A stretch of DNA of 64,000 bases, taken from Hemibagrus wyckioides. Taxonomy: Eukaryota; Chordata; Actinopteri; Siluriformes; Bagridae. This document shows positions 1 through 11,865 of the stretch, piece after piece (the stretch's first letter is position 1; each line of letters begins with the position of its first letter). A program made the position numbers and the translations under genes. The stretch covers positions 4,832,780 to 4,896,779 of the forward strand of contig NC_080710.1 of assembly GCF_019097595.1 (NCBI RefSeq). Direction: 5' to 3'. The notes beneath the pieces were generated by a model. It did no database searches and was not told the origin of the DNA. It saw only the letters and a program-made list of their open reading frames with translations.

Positions 1-142
1 GCACGAGCACAATTAATTTGAATAAATTGCAGTGTTTATTTGCATATTCATATTGGAATGTCCCTACCTTTTTAATTGCTTTTTTATTTTATTTTTTAAG
101 ATGAATAATTAATGCACATCATTAATTTGTAAAGGCGCTTGA

Positions 143-1264
<1,122 letters not shown>

Positions 1265-2105
1265 ACGGAGGGGTGGATAAATACGGAGGTGTCAGCACTC
1301 GTTTATTTTTCATCTTCTTCCCCCCCTCCCCCCCCTCTCGCTGGGACTGAAAGGACTTTACGTGATGTCTGTGCCATCTGCCCCAACCCCACAGGCCCCG
1401 CCCCCTTGATAGTGATGTCACAAACACAGCCCCTGCCCCCATCGACAACCCCTCAGCAGGATAGCCTCGCTTTATCGCCGGCCAATCAGAAACGGACCTC
1501 ATCTATTCCCCACGTGCTTTTTTTTTTTTTCCCCTCCCCAGTCAACACAAACATGAAGTGACTATTAAATTTCTGTGTACGTATCGTGAGCGCGCGCGTG
1601 TGCATGTATGTTTCCTTTTATTTTAACGTCAAAATTCCCGTCATTGATTGTTTTGGTCCCCCCCATGATACAGAGTGAGAGCGTGTGTGTGGTCGGTAGC
1701 TCTGCTGAGATCTCTTCAGCGTGAAACTGGGTGGAATCTTGTTTTCTCGCACTTCTCTCCACACAGTGAAATTAGTTTGGGGGGGGTGAAAAAAAAAGAA
1801 AAGAATGATTAGCTTAAGGGTTAAATCAGCCGTAGCGACTTCGTTGCAGCTGCCGCACGCGAGCGCTGGTTTAAGTTGACTAATCGTAAATTTGGGATCA
1901 TTGTATGGTCAGAATTACTCATCACACCAGAATAGCTTCTTTCTCTTTCTCTCTCTCTCTCTCTTTTTTTTTTTTTTTTTTCTTTTTTTTTTTTTCTTTT
2001 TTCTTTTTTCTTTTTTTTTTTTTCTTTTCGTTTGTTTGTTAATGATGGGAACATGTGTCCTGCGTCCTTTGTTGGTTTAATAAAGATCTTTCTACAAAAT
2101 GATTG
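1265..2105 (+). other. ube2i: ube2i 3' UTR
   Basis: Sequence after the TAG at 1262-1264 holds no further coding exon. An AATAAA hexamer at 2079-2084 is the likely polyadenylation signal, putting the transcript end near 2100. The UTR contains a C-rich stretch near 1320-1340 and a CT/T-rich tract at about 1940-2025. Open frames here are low-complexity artefacts. Confidence 0.75.
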
Positions 2106-2693
2106 TCTCAATCCACCGTCAAACAAACCTCATCTGTATGTGGAACACTTAATAATTACATCAGCAATTCCCTTTAAAGCTTACTCGCTACATTGGACAC
2201 ATCTTTAGTACCAGGACTCGAGACACGATGCAAAAGACTCGTTTGATTCCAATTGCTTTGTTCAGGAAGGCTGAGGATTTAGCCAGATCTTATCCAAGTC
2301 CTCAAAATTCTCGATTCTGATTGGTCAGAAGGCATCGATTAATATTACAAATTTGAAACGGCTTCCAAAGGGACTTGTGTGGTAAAGGTTGTGCATAAAA
2401 AATGTGCACTGTTTGCCATGGTGATGCTTTCTGTAAAGATCTGTTTATTTAGCGTTTATGGTCTTGGCTGTCGGCTCGTTCTTTAGTTACGGGTCAGGGT
2501 CTGCATGATGGAGGGTTTTGGGCATGATGCGTTTTATTTATTTTTTGTCTTATTCATGTGTGTGATAAGAATATTGATTGCAGGGGCTACTCTTAACAGT
2601 TTGTTTAAATATGAATAGATGAGACTTAAAATGCTGTGAAGGATTGGTCAGTCTCCATTTAGCATCAACCTGCACCACTCCAGCCTGTCATTA

Positions 2694-3144
2694 GGTGCGT
2701 TTACATGGACACTTGTAATCCGATCGTAACAGGGACTAGAAGCACAATCAGATTAAAAAAAGTGTCATGTAAACACGTCAATCGGATGGAATTTGCCACA
2801 TCCGATTAAAATTTCAATCGGATGGAGAGGGGTGGTTTAAACCATTTTTAGTCCGATCGAGAGGACATGTAAACACTTAATCGGATGGAATATGTTCCTG
2901 GAAAGTTCTACGCATGTGCAATGATGCAAGAATGACGTATGAGGTACGGATGTTACGGCGGGAATCCTGTTTTTGTGGACTGTGCGCATGTCAAAAGATC
3001 TAATCCGATTCTAATCATGTGTCATGTAAACGCACATAACAATCTGATTACTTTATACCGCGTTCATGTAAACGCTGCGATCGGATTCGTCAATCTGATT
3101 GAATTCAGTCCGATCTGATTAAAAAGTGTCCATGTAAACGCACC
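2694..3144. mobile_element. 451-bp non-autonomous DNA transposon (MITE)
   Basis: The ends are inverted repeats of about 21 bp starting GGTGCGTTTACATGGACACT. Both ends are flanked by TA (2692-2693 and 3145-3146), which could be a TA target duplication. The interior repeats short CATGTAAAC and AATCGGAT words in both orientations, so single strands could fold extensively. There is no open frame of note. The ends and TA flank suggest mobilisation by a TA-targeting transposase, but a 3-bp duplication of the Harbinger type cannot be excluded. Confidence 0.75.
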
Positions 3145-3149
3145 TACTG

Positions 3150-4320
3150 ATTATTTTTCTCTGACGTCACACCCCTATAAGGGTTTCATTACTTATTTTT
3201 AAGTGTAATTATGGGGAAATACCCGTATTTGGTAAACACGGATCTACTGTCTCATTAGATTTCTGATTTCTGGTGTTTGCTATGACTGCAGTCAGGGTCA
3301 CTTCAGTCCAAACAGCCCATGTGTTTTTCAAATTATGCCTTTAGATGTGGGATTTAAAACAAAAAGAAGTCTTTGACTAAGAATTGATGTGTAAAAAAAA
3401 ACATTTTGACATCTAGATGCTTCAATTTTAGGCTTAGGCTTTTTTTTTTTTTTTTAAATCAAAAAATTTCTAATGTTAAATATGATATTTTTTCATGCCA
3501 CTGCACATATGTGAACGTTACACCAAAAAAATTATACTTTTTAAAAAGAATAAAAAACTTCAAATATAGAATTTTTAAAACAAACCCAATATTTAAAGAA
3601 AAAAGAAAAAAATCTATAATTGACAACTTGTACATTAACATGCCTTAAATATTAAACATTAATAATATAATATATTTTAAAGACACAACGAACCGTATAA
3701 AAACCTTTTTATTATTATTATTTTTGGATAGATTTGTAAATAACAGCATGTTCATATACACCTGAGATAGGGAAGATATGCTACACTGTAATTGATAAAA
3801 AAAACAGCTATTTCCTGACGTGCATCATGTCCTTATTTACATATTTAAGGAGCTACAAAGTCCTCATTAATATCAGACCATATAATTATCTTTATGGAAA
3901 TGACAGGAAATATATCTCTTTGCTACTATAATGCTAGATTGATAGAAAAGCATTTCACCTCCAAATCTGAAGATCTCCGACAGCCCTGATTTCTTGGATC
4001 AAAGCTGGAAGTGAAACATCTCGCAACAGAGCATCCAAGAGAATGGATTTTCATGAACATTAGAATTTATAATGAATTCTACTGAACTCAAGCTACTGCT
4101 TCTTTAATGTACAATATACAGAAACTGAGGAATTTCCAGAACTTTATGCCAAATGCTTAAGGAATAAACACTTGAGGTTGTGCCGTTGTAGAAAAATAAT
4201 CAATATGGCATTGTGAAGAACAGTTAGATAAGTGTTTTTTCTTCCTCAGCAATATAAAAAACAATTACAAATGTGATTTTTTTATTGATGTGATGTGATG
4301 ATTTTATTGATATGGGTAAT
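3150..4320. other. AT-rich intergenic DNA
   Basis: A stretch of AT-rich sequence with short A and T runs. I see no exon with splice sites, RNA gene or transposon end in it. Open frames at 3406-3648 and on the opposite strand are composed of low-complexity residues and are not supported. Confidence 0.6.
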
Positions 4321-4324
4321 TCCT

Positions 4325-5215
4325 TTTGGAGTGGGTTGGATTATTCAGAATTCCTTTGGGAGTAGGTGGGATTGGTCAGAATTTCTTTGGGAGTGATTTG
4401 GATTGTTCAGAATTCCTTTGGGAGTGGGTTGGATCGTCCAGAATTCTTTTAGAAGTGCAAGGGGTTATTCAGAATTCCTTTGGGAGTGGGTTGGATTGTT
4501 TAGAAGCCCTTTGGGAGTGGGTTGGATTATTCAGAATTCCTCTGGGAGTAGGTGGGATCGGTCAAAAATCCTTTCGGAGTGGGTTGGATAGTACCGAATT
4601 CTTTTGGAAGTGCACATGATTATTCTGATTTTCTTTGGAGTAAGTGGGATTGTTCAGAATTCCTTTGGGAGTAGGTTGGATAGTCCAGAATTCCACTGGA
4701 AGTGCTCGGGGTTATTCAGAATTTCTTTAGAGGAGTGGGATTGTTCAGAATTTCTTAAAGTGGGTGGGATTGTTCAGAATTCCTTTGAGAGTGGGTGGGA
4801 TTGGTCAGAATTCCTTTAAGTGTGGACTGGATAGTCCAGAATTCATTTGGAAGTGCACAGGGTTATTCAGAATTTCTTTGGGAGTGGGTGGGATTGTTCA
4901 GAATACCCAGAGAGCCCAAGTGATTGTCCAGAATTCATTTCACATTTCCTTCAGGAGTGGGTGGGCTTGTTCCAAACGTCTATGAGAACAAGTGGATTTA
5001 TTCAAAGTTCCTTCCGGAGTGAGTGGGCTTGGACAGCATTGCTTTGGCAGTGGACTGGATTCTGAATTTCTTCAGAAGTAGGCAGGATAGTTCGGAATTT
5101 CTTTGAGAGTATGGTACAAAAGTTTCTCAGAAATGGGTGGGATTGTGGAGAATTCCTTGGGAATGGATGGGATTGTTTGGAATTCCTTAAAAATTCCTTT
5201 GGGAGCTTTATTTAT
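4325..5215. repeat. Minisatellite, about 31-bp unit
   Basis: Roughly 28 diverged tandem copies of a unit such as TTCCTTTGGGAGTGGGTTGG followed by ATTGTTCAGAA. Copies vary by substitutions and small deletions, and the array decays toward its right end. Because 31 is not a multiple of 3, overlapping frames stay open over several units and produce artefactual peptides rich in GLFRIPLG-like words. It lies just downstream of the 3' end of il21r. Confidence 0.85.
5208..5213 (-). promoter_or_regulatory. il21r: Candidate il21r polyadenylation hexamer
   Basis: On the - strand this reads AATAAA, about 400 bases after the il21r stop codon at 5608. It is the first good hexamer seen downstream, so it would give a 3' UTR of roughly 400 bases ending at the minisatellite edge. 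The assignment rests on position only. Confidence 0.4.
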
Positions 5216-5607
5216 TTTCTAAGCTCAGTTTTGTTTCCTATGGCAGTGGTGAAAATTCCTCTTACAAGATTCTGGAGCTTGTGGCCATAAAAGTGCTTCA
5301 AAAGAAATGATTCTTTGATATGTGGGCGAAGCATCTGAGTCACTGAGAGCGTGTCCAACATTTTCAACCTCTCCATGTGCCTCGTTACAGTATGACATCA
5401 CAACAGTGAGTTGAGATTTTCTGCCTTTCTGTGAGCAGCAAGAATCTCGGATGGAAAGTGATGATATATGGTGATGATGTAATGTGATGCTTTCCAGGAA
5501 ACAGGAAACCTTCCTTCTGTCTAGTAAATATATGTTAGATGTTAACCTGTGAGTCGTTCATGATGGTCGCGTGTCCCGTTCTTGCTCTTGTGTGTGTTAA
5601 CACCATA

Positions 5608-6420
5608 TCATTCACTTATGGGGTATGAGAGCGTGCAGTACTCATCGCTGTACGTCACACTCCCCTTCTCTGCTGACATCCAAGTCTGCGTCCAGCTACC
5701 CATGCTGACCTTTGAATCAACGGAAGACTGAAGCATGCTGGGAGATCTGGGTGATCCGGTGAAGGAGGCGTGGTTTGAGCCGTCATTGACGTCGTTTGTC
5801 TTTTCTAACTGGGCGGGATTCGGCTCTTCAATCAAGTTGTCAATCTGTAGAGACTCTTCCCTTTGGAGCAGGTCGCCCACTTTCTCTGGCAACATGATTG
5901 AACACTGCTAAAACACACACACACACAGTATTTATAATATTTACACATGAAGACGAACCAAAGACTGCCGACGTTTGCGAGTCGCTTAAAACATTTAGAC
6001 AGAGCAAAATATTTCACTCACTTTGAAATCTCCAATATGAGGAGCAGGACTTGGGTTCAGTACACACCTTTTGCATCTGGCGGGAAAATATCAATAAATT
6101 TACTATCTATCATCAGTCCGATGTGCACATGACAACAAAGCACAAGAACGTTTCTCATGTACTTGTGTACAAACCTCATCGTATCGGTGTATCTGTGTTC
6201 TATTTGATTGGTCTTGAATGGTTAATTCTGGCTTTGTGGAGAGACCGACAGATTGATAGAGAGATACAGAGAGAGGAACGGAAAGACTCACCTGGTGTAT
6301 GAAAAGTAGAAGAGCAATATCACCGGCAGTACGAACAGAGCCATCCAGACTGTAGCGGAAGACACAGTTTCTGTTTTTGAACACACAAAGAACAGAACAC
6401 AATTCACACATGTTTACTGA

Positions 6421-6515
<95 letters not shown>

Positions 6516-9096
6516 AACCAATTAGCCACATAGTAAAGGGAATTAGGTCACGTGAACAAATGGCACAACCAACAGAAACAGATACTTTTCTTACCGTTAA
6601 TGGGTCCAGTCGTCCAGCTGATGGCAGGACCCCAGTGACTCCAAACGCCACGGTAATGGATCTGATGAGGCACTGAGCGCACGTGGGCTGTGTAGTCAGT
6701 GTAAGCCGCAAAGGTGGATACCGGCACCGACATGTTGGTTTCAAAGGATTCGACTTCAAACACCTGTGAACACGCGATATACCGTCTACACCACCTGCGA
6801 AACCATCACCCACTCTGCTCTTCCACACACGCCAAAAACCCTTTTGCGTGGTCACTGTGACCCAAAATATACACCCTATTCAGTATATAGGTCACATTAT
6901 AGCAACCGCAACAATCACCAACATGTCTCTGGCATTATTCACCATGGATATGACCCAAACCACACACCCTCATGTAAAGAGAAGCTACAGCTGCACCATA
7001 CTGCACTAAATGACTTATTAGAAAGTAAAAACCTTAAACATTTATCCTGATACACACAGTGCCAGTTGATGACAGCGACTCAAATATTAAACATTTATGT
7101 GGTGAGTAAAGTGTTGTATCAGAAGAACGTTAGGGCTTCATACACACACCCCGCCTTTCCTCTGTATGCTGAGCTGGTACCGGAGCTTCGAGACCAGCAT
7201 TATGCTTTCATCATAGCCACTGAGCCAGTGGAAAACAGCCTCATCTGGTTTCCATAGCAACGTCAGGTTTGACGGTGGAACTGGCTGAACTGTAAAATAC
7301 ACACGTCGTATGAATGTATATACACATACAGTGCATTTGTACTTCTATGTGTGTGTGTGTGTGTCTTACTGAAGTCTACTGGCTTGTAGAAGTTTTTCAG
7401 CACAAACGAATTGTTATTGCCGTGTAAACTGTAGTTAAATGAGATCTGGAAGAGGTTCGTGTCCGTGAAGGTTCCTTCAACCCGTGTAGACAGGTTCATC
7501 ACACACACCCATGGGTCTGTCTGCGACGTTAACACACACACGAACGGCTCCCTGTGCGATAATACAACAGACACATCTGGTAAATATACGCTACACAGTA
7601 CAGCATAGGAATCTTTATGGATCATAAATGTCAAAGTATACTGTGTTAAATATTCGGTATATTAGGGGTGTCAACATTTATCATTCAAAAATGTGTATGA
7701 ATGCTAGAGTTTGTGGATGATTTGACTCGAATCATTTAAAAGAATACGATCCACTTGAAAGTTAGAAGGCAACTTCACACATCGGGGTGTATTATTAAAA
7801 ATAGAACGAGAAATAATAGATCAAGTGCTATTTTCTTTACATTATTATTATTTATTATTACTGTCAAATTCATAATTGCTAGAGTCCCAGGTGCCTCTAC
7901 TTGCAGTCGAATTTCCACTTCGTTCTGCTCACTTTGTTGTTAAACCACACTACCTCAAGTTGTTTTCATTCACTGGCAACTTGACAGAAAACAACACCTA
8001 CTTACAGACATCACGCGAAAACATCAACCACTTTTTCACTACATGCTAATTAAACTGACCACAAAACGGCCTATTAATATCCCAGTCACCGTAAAGGAGG
8101 CGTGGCCTATGTGTCTGTCTGGTACAATGAAGGATGCATGGCCTATATGCTTATCAGTCATGATGAAGAGAGCATCACCTCCCACATTTCAAAGCTTCCA
8201 CTTTCACATTATCTCGCACCGCTTCTGATCACCAATCACATAATGTTTAATACTAATGATAAAACTATTTCAAGGTCGGATCGATGTATATCCCCACCCC
8301 CAAACTTGAAAATGCATGAAGCGCATTATACAGGACAACCTTTCATCATAGAATTCCAGCCAGTAGAGGGCATCATGGGGTCGTGTCTCAGAGGTCATGT
8401 TCAACTCGCACCTGATGGTGAAGAGGTAATCGTTCAAACACTGGCAACTGTGGATATGAGCTACACATACATACACACACACACACACACAAACAACAAA
8501 TCAATCTTTATATGACACAATGTTAAGTTTGTGCTTTAAATCTAACTCATTTTTATGTCTAATTATTAAATTTAGGCAGACAAAATAATAGTGAAAAACA
8601 TGTTGAAATAAATGTGTTTAGAATGCTCCCATCTGTGTGTACACTGCATAGCTTATGTTGCTGATAAGATTCATTAAATTATTTAACAATGTCTGGGTCA
8701 ATGTAGCATCAATTGCTAAGCAGTGAACAGAACAGGAGGGTTCAACGGCAGAAATGTAAACAGCAGAGTACCGGATTCGATATTCAGACACATCAGAATT
8801 CCCCACGTCTGGGAAAACCAGACGACCAACTGGGAGAAAAGACTGAATCTCATCTTCGTTTTCTGTAAAATACAACGGCATTATTTTTTGATACCCATCT
8901 GTCAGAAGCATCACTCAAGGCAGTTACAGCAAACCAGCATAAACCTGTTGCAATTAATTATAGAACAAAATTAATTAGAGAGATTAATATTTACTAAATT
9001 TTAAGTTGTTAGACAGAAGAACGATCTGTACCTGGAGCTGTTCACGATGATGCTGTATGTTGAGCAACAGAGAATGAGAACATCATATATACACAT
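5608..9096 (-). CDS. il21r: Interleukin-21 receptor-like class I cytokine receptor (8 exons)
   Basis: A membrane receptor that would pair with the common gamma chain and signal through JAK/STAT in lymphocytes. Exons in transcript order are 9096-9032, 8447-8340, 7551-7370, 7289-7150, 6763-6595, 6370-6292, 6076-6022 and 5904-5608; all phases agree and give 364 residues. Exon 1 encodes a signal peptide starting MCIYDVLILCC. Exon 2 has CLNDYLFTIRCELNM, resembling the IL21R start of D1. Exon 4 has PPSNLTLLWKPD and SKLRYQLSIQRKG, close to IL21R D2. Exon 5 carries WSHWG in place of WSXWS. Exon 6 is the membrane segment (VWMALFVLPVILLFYF). Exon 7 has a box-1-like LNPSPAP, and exon 8 ends with YSDEYCTLSYPISE, a possible STAT dock. 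The tail is much shorter than in mammals. Another gamma-c family receptor is the main alternative. Confidence 0.8.
6421..6514. repeat. (CTAT)n microsatellite
   Basis: About 23 nearly perfect tetranucleotide units in the il21r intron between exons 5 and 6. It is likely to be length-polymorphic. Confidence 0.97.
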
Positions 9097-9251
9097 GCGC
9101 ACACACACACACACACACACTCTCTCTCTTTCTGTGGTTTTTTTGGAGTTTCAGATCCTTATATTATGTTCACTCTTTGATCATATCTTTCTAGGGTGTA
9201 GTGTGTGTGTGTGTGTGGTGTGTGTGTATGTGAATATATATACTTATACTT

Positions 9252-10423
9252 ATCTCACCCTTCACATTTTTGTATATATTTTATTATATCTTTTCATGTG
9301 ACAACACTGAAGAAATGACCCTCTGCTACAATGTAAAATAGTATAGTAGCCTGTATAACAGTGTAAGTTTGCTGTCCACTCAAAATAACTCAACACACAG
9401 CCATTAATGTCTAACAAAAGTGAATACACCCCTAAGTGGAAATGTCCAAATTGGACCCAATTAGCCATTTACTCTCCCTGGTGTTATGTGACTCGTTAGT
9501 GTTACAAGGTCTCAAGAACAAGAATTGTTGCTCTACATAAAGATGGCCTAGGCTATAAGAAGTTTGCCAAGACCCTGAAACTGAGCTGCAGCATGGTGGG
9601 CAAGACCATACAGCAGTTTTACAGGACAGGTTCCACTCAGAACAGGCCTCGCCATGGTCCACCAAAGAAGTTGAGTGCACGTGCTCAGCGTCATATCCGG
9701 AGGTTGTCTTTGGGAAATAGACGTATGAGTGCTGCCAGCATTGCTGCAGAGGTTGAAGGGGTGGGGGGTCAGCCTGTCAGTGCTCAGACCATACGCCACA
9801 CACTGCATCAAATTGGTCTGCATGGCTGTCGTCCCAGAAGGAAGCCTCTACTAAAGATGATGCACAAGAAAGCCCGCATACAGTTTGCTGAAGACAAGCA
9901 GACTAAGGACATGGATTACTGGAACCATGTCCTGTGGTCCGATGAGACCAAGATAAACTTATTTGGTTCAGATGGTGTCAAGCGTGTGTGGCGGCAACCA
10001 GGTGAGGAGTGTACCTTGCCTACAGTCAGGCATGGTGGTGGGAGTGTCATGGTCTGTGCCTGCATGAGTGCTGCTGGCACTGGGGAGCTACAGTTCATTG
10101 AGGGAACCATGAATGCCAACATGTACTGTGACACACCTCCAAGACGACCACTGCCTTGCTAAAGAAGCTGAGGGTAAAGATGATGGACTGGCCAAGCATG
10201 TCTCCAGACCTAAACCCTATTGAGCATCTGTGGGGCATCCTCAAATGGAAGGTGGGGGAGCGCCTTCCACCATTTCCACTTAGGGGTGTACTCACTTTTG
10301 TTGCCAACGGTTTAGACATTAATGGCTGTGTATTGAGTGTCATTTCTTCAGTGTTGTCACATGAAAAGATATAATAAAATATTTACAAAAATGTGAGGGA
10401 TGTACTCACTTTTGTGAGATACT
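9252..10423 (+). mobile_element. Tc1-like transposon with deletions (family A)
   Basis: The terminal regions are long inverted repeats: 9252-9412 matches the reverse complement of about 10310-10423, including the shared word CATGTGACAACACTGAAGAA. Flanks are AT-rich and the outermost left end looks eroded. It lies just upstream of il21r exon 1 and is transcribed in the opposite sense, so it could sit in that gene's promoter region. A full family member is roughly 1.5 kb or more, so this copy has lost internal DNA. Confidence 0.88.
9525..10290 (+). pseudogene. Broken Tc1 transposase
   Basis: Tc1/mariner transposases are DD34E enzymes that cut and paste at TA sites. Reading starts at RIVALHKDGLGYKK near 9525 without an ATG; in full members an initiating segment precedes this, so the 5' coding end is deleted here. 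The helix-turn-helix DNA-binding part (residues like GSTQNRPRHGPPKKL) and the first catalytic Asp in VLWSDETKINLF are present. After NMYCD (about 10132) the frame jumps to HTSKTTTALLKKLRVK, removing the segment with the second catalytic Asp and shifting the frame. The DE end, [15 protein letters not shown], follows in the new frame. It cannot make active enzyme. Confidence 0.88.
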
Positions 10424-10615
10424 ATATATATATATGTCAGATCTGACATATCAGACAGACAGACAAAAGTTATTTTGATCATAACCTGATTGTTAATGCC
10501 AGACAGGCAGACAGGACATTCTGTATTATAGTGTTTCTATAGCTGCTATGACTGCTTATCTCCTGAGAGTCTCACGCACAACTGTCTCTAGAGTTTATTT
10601 ATACATATATATATA

Positions 10616-11865
10616 CACTATATTGCCAAAAGTATTCGCTCACCTGCCTTGACTCGCATATGAACTTAAGTGACATCCCATTCCTAATCCATAGGGTTCA
10701 ATATGACGTCGGTCCACCCTTTGCAGCTATAACAGCTTCAACTCTTCTGGGAAGGCTGTCCACAAGGTTTAGGAATGTGTTTATGGGAATTTTTGACCAT
10801 TCTTCCAGAAGCACATTTGTGAGGTCACACACTGATGTTGGATGAGAAGGCCTGGCTCTCAGTCTCCGCTCTAATTCATCCCAAAGGTGTTCTATCGGGT
10901 TGAGGTCAGGACTCTGTGCAGGCCAGTCAAGTTCATCCACACCAGACTCTGTCATCCATGTCTTTATGGACCTTGCTTTGTGCACTGGTGCACAGTCATG
11001 TTGGAAGAGGAAGGGGCCAGCTCCAAACTGTTCCCACAAAGTTGGGAGCATGGAATTGTCCAAAATGTCTTGGTGTGCTGAAGCATTCAGAGTTCCTTTC
11101 ACTGGAACTAAGGGACCAAGCCCAGCTCCTGAAAAACAACCCCACACCATAATCCCCCCTCCACCAAACTTTACACTTGGCACAATGCAGTCAGACAAGT
11201 ACCGTTCTCCTGGCAACCGCCAAACCCAGACTCGTCCATCAGATTGCCAGATGGAGAAGCGCGATTCTTCACTCCAGAGAACGCGTCTCCACTGCTCTAG
11301 AGTCCAGTGGCGGCGTGCTTTACACCACTGCATCCGACGCTTTGCATTGCACTTGGTGATGTATGGCTTGGATGCAGCTGCTCGGCCATGGAAACCCATT
11401 CCATGAAGCTCTCTACACACTGTTCTTGAGCTAATCTGAAGGCCACATGAAGTTTGGAGGTCTGTAGCGATTGACTCTGCAGAAAGTTGGCGACCTCTTC
11501 GCACTATGCGCCTCAGCATCCGCTGACCCCGCTCCGTCAGTTTACGTGGCCTACCACTTCGTGGCTGAGTTGCTGTCGTTTCCAAACACTTCCACGTTCT
11601 TATAATACAGCTGAGAGTTGACTGTGGAATATTTAGGAGCGAGGAAGCGAGAAGCGACTGGATTTGTTGCACAGGTGGCATCCTATCACAGTTCCACGCT
11701 GGAATTCACTGAGCTCCTGAGAGCGACCCATTCTTTCACAAATGTTTGGAAAAACAGTCTGCATGCCTAGGTGCTTGATTTTATACACCTGTGGCCATGG
11801 AAATGATTGGAACAACTGATTCTGATTATTTGGATGGGTGAGCGAATACTTTTGGCAATATAGTG
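10616..11865 (-). mobile_element. Nearly full-length Tc1-like transposon (family B), nested
   Basis: 1,250 bp with perfect 29-bp terminal inverted repeats beginning CACTATATTGCCAAAAGTAT, at 10616-10644 and 11837-11865. TA dinucleotides flank both ends (10614-10615 and 11866-11867), as expected for Tc1/mariner. The insertion site is an AT-rich stretch inside the older family C copy. Perfect terminal repeats suggest a fairly recent insertion, or recent mobility of the family. Confidence 0.93.
10698..11755 (-). pseudogene. Tc1-like transposase, nearly intact but frameshifted
   Basis: A 327-codon frame (10698-11681) covers most of the protein, but its true N-terminus lies upstream in another frame ([19 protein letters not shown], near 11730). 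A small indel near 11660, around CNKSSRFSL / [11 protein letters not shown], separates the two. The two helix-turn-helix domains, an RPRKL hinge, QHDCAPVHK with the second Asp, and [18 protein letters not shown] with the Glu 34 residues later are all present. The first catalytic position reads WSEESRF, where the family has Asp, so the triad is E-D-E. Either defect alone should abolish or reduce activity. The C-terminus, AKGGPTSY, is complete. Confidence 0.88.

Noticed and set aside
4326..5065. Several overlapping frames with regular GLFRIPLG/EWVGLF repeats, resembling a repeat protein
   Set aside because: They come from a 31-bp DNA minisatellite; the same words appear in all frames and copies carry indels, with no start context or splice sites.
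8618..8914. 98-codon - strand frame in il21r intron 1
   Set aside because: Considered as a receptor exon, but it lacks cytokine-receptor motifs and the flanking exons already join in phase without it.
10434..10450. Perfect 16-bp palindrome ATGTCAGATCTGACAT
   Set aside because: Short, and lying between two transposon ends; it probably reflects junction sequence and not a binding site.
10900..11406. 168-codon + strand frame opposite the Tc1 transposase
   Set aside because: A shadow of the real - strand transposase coding sequence.
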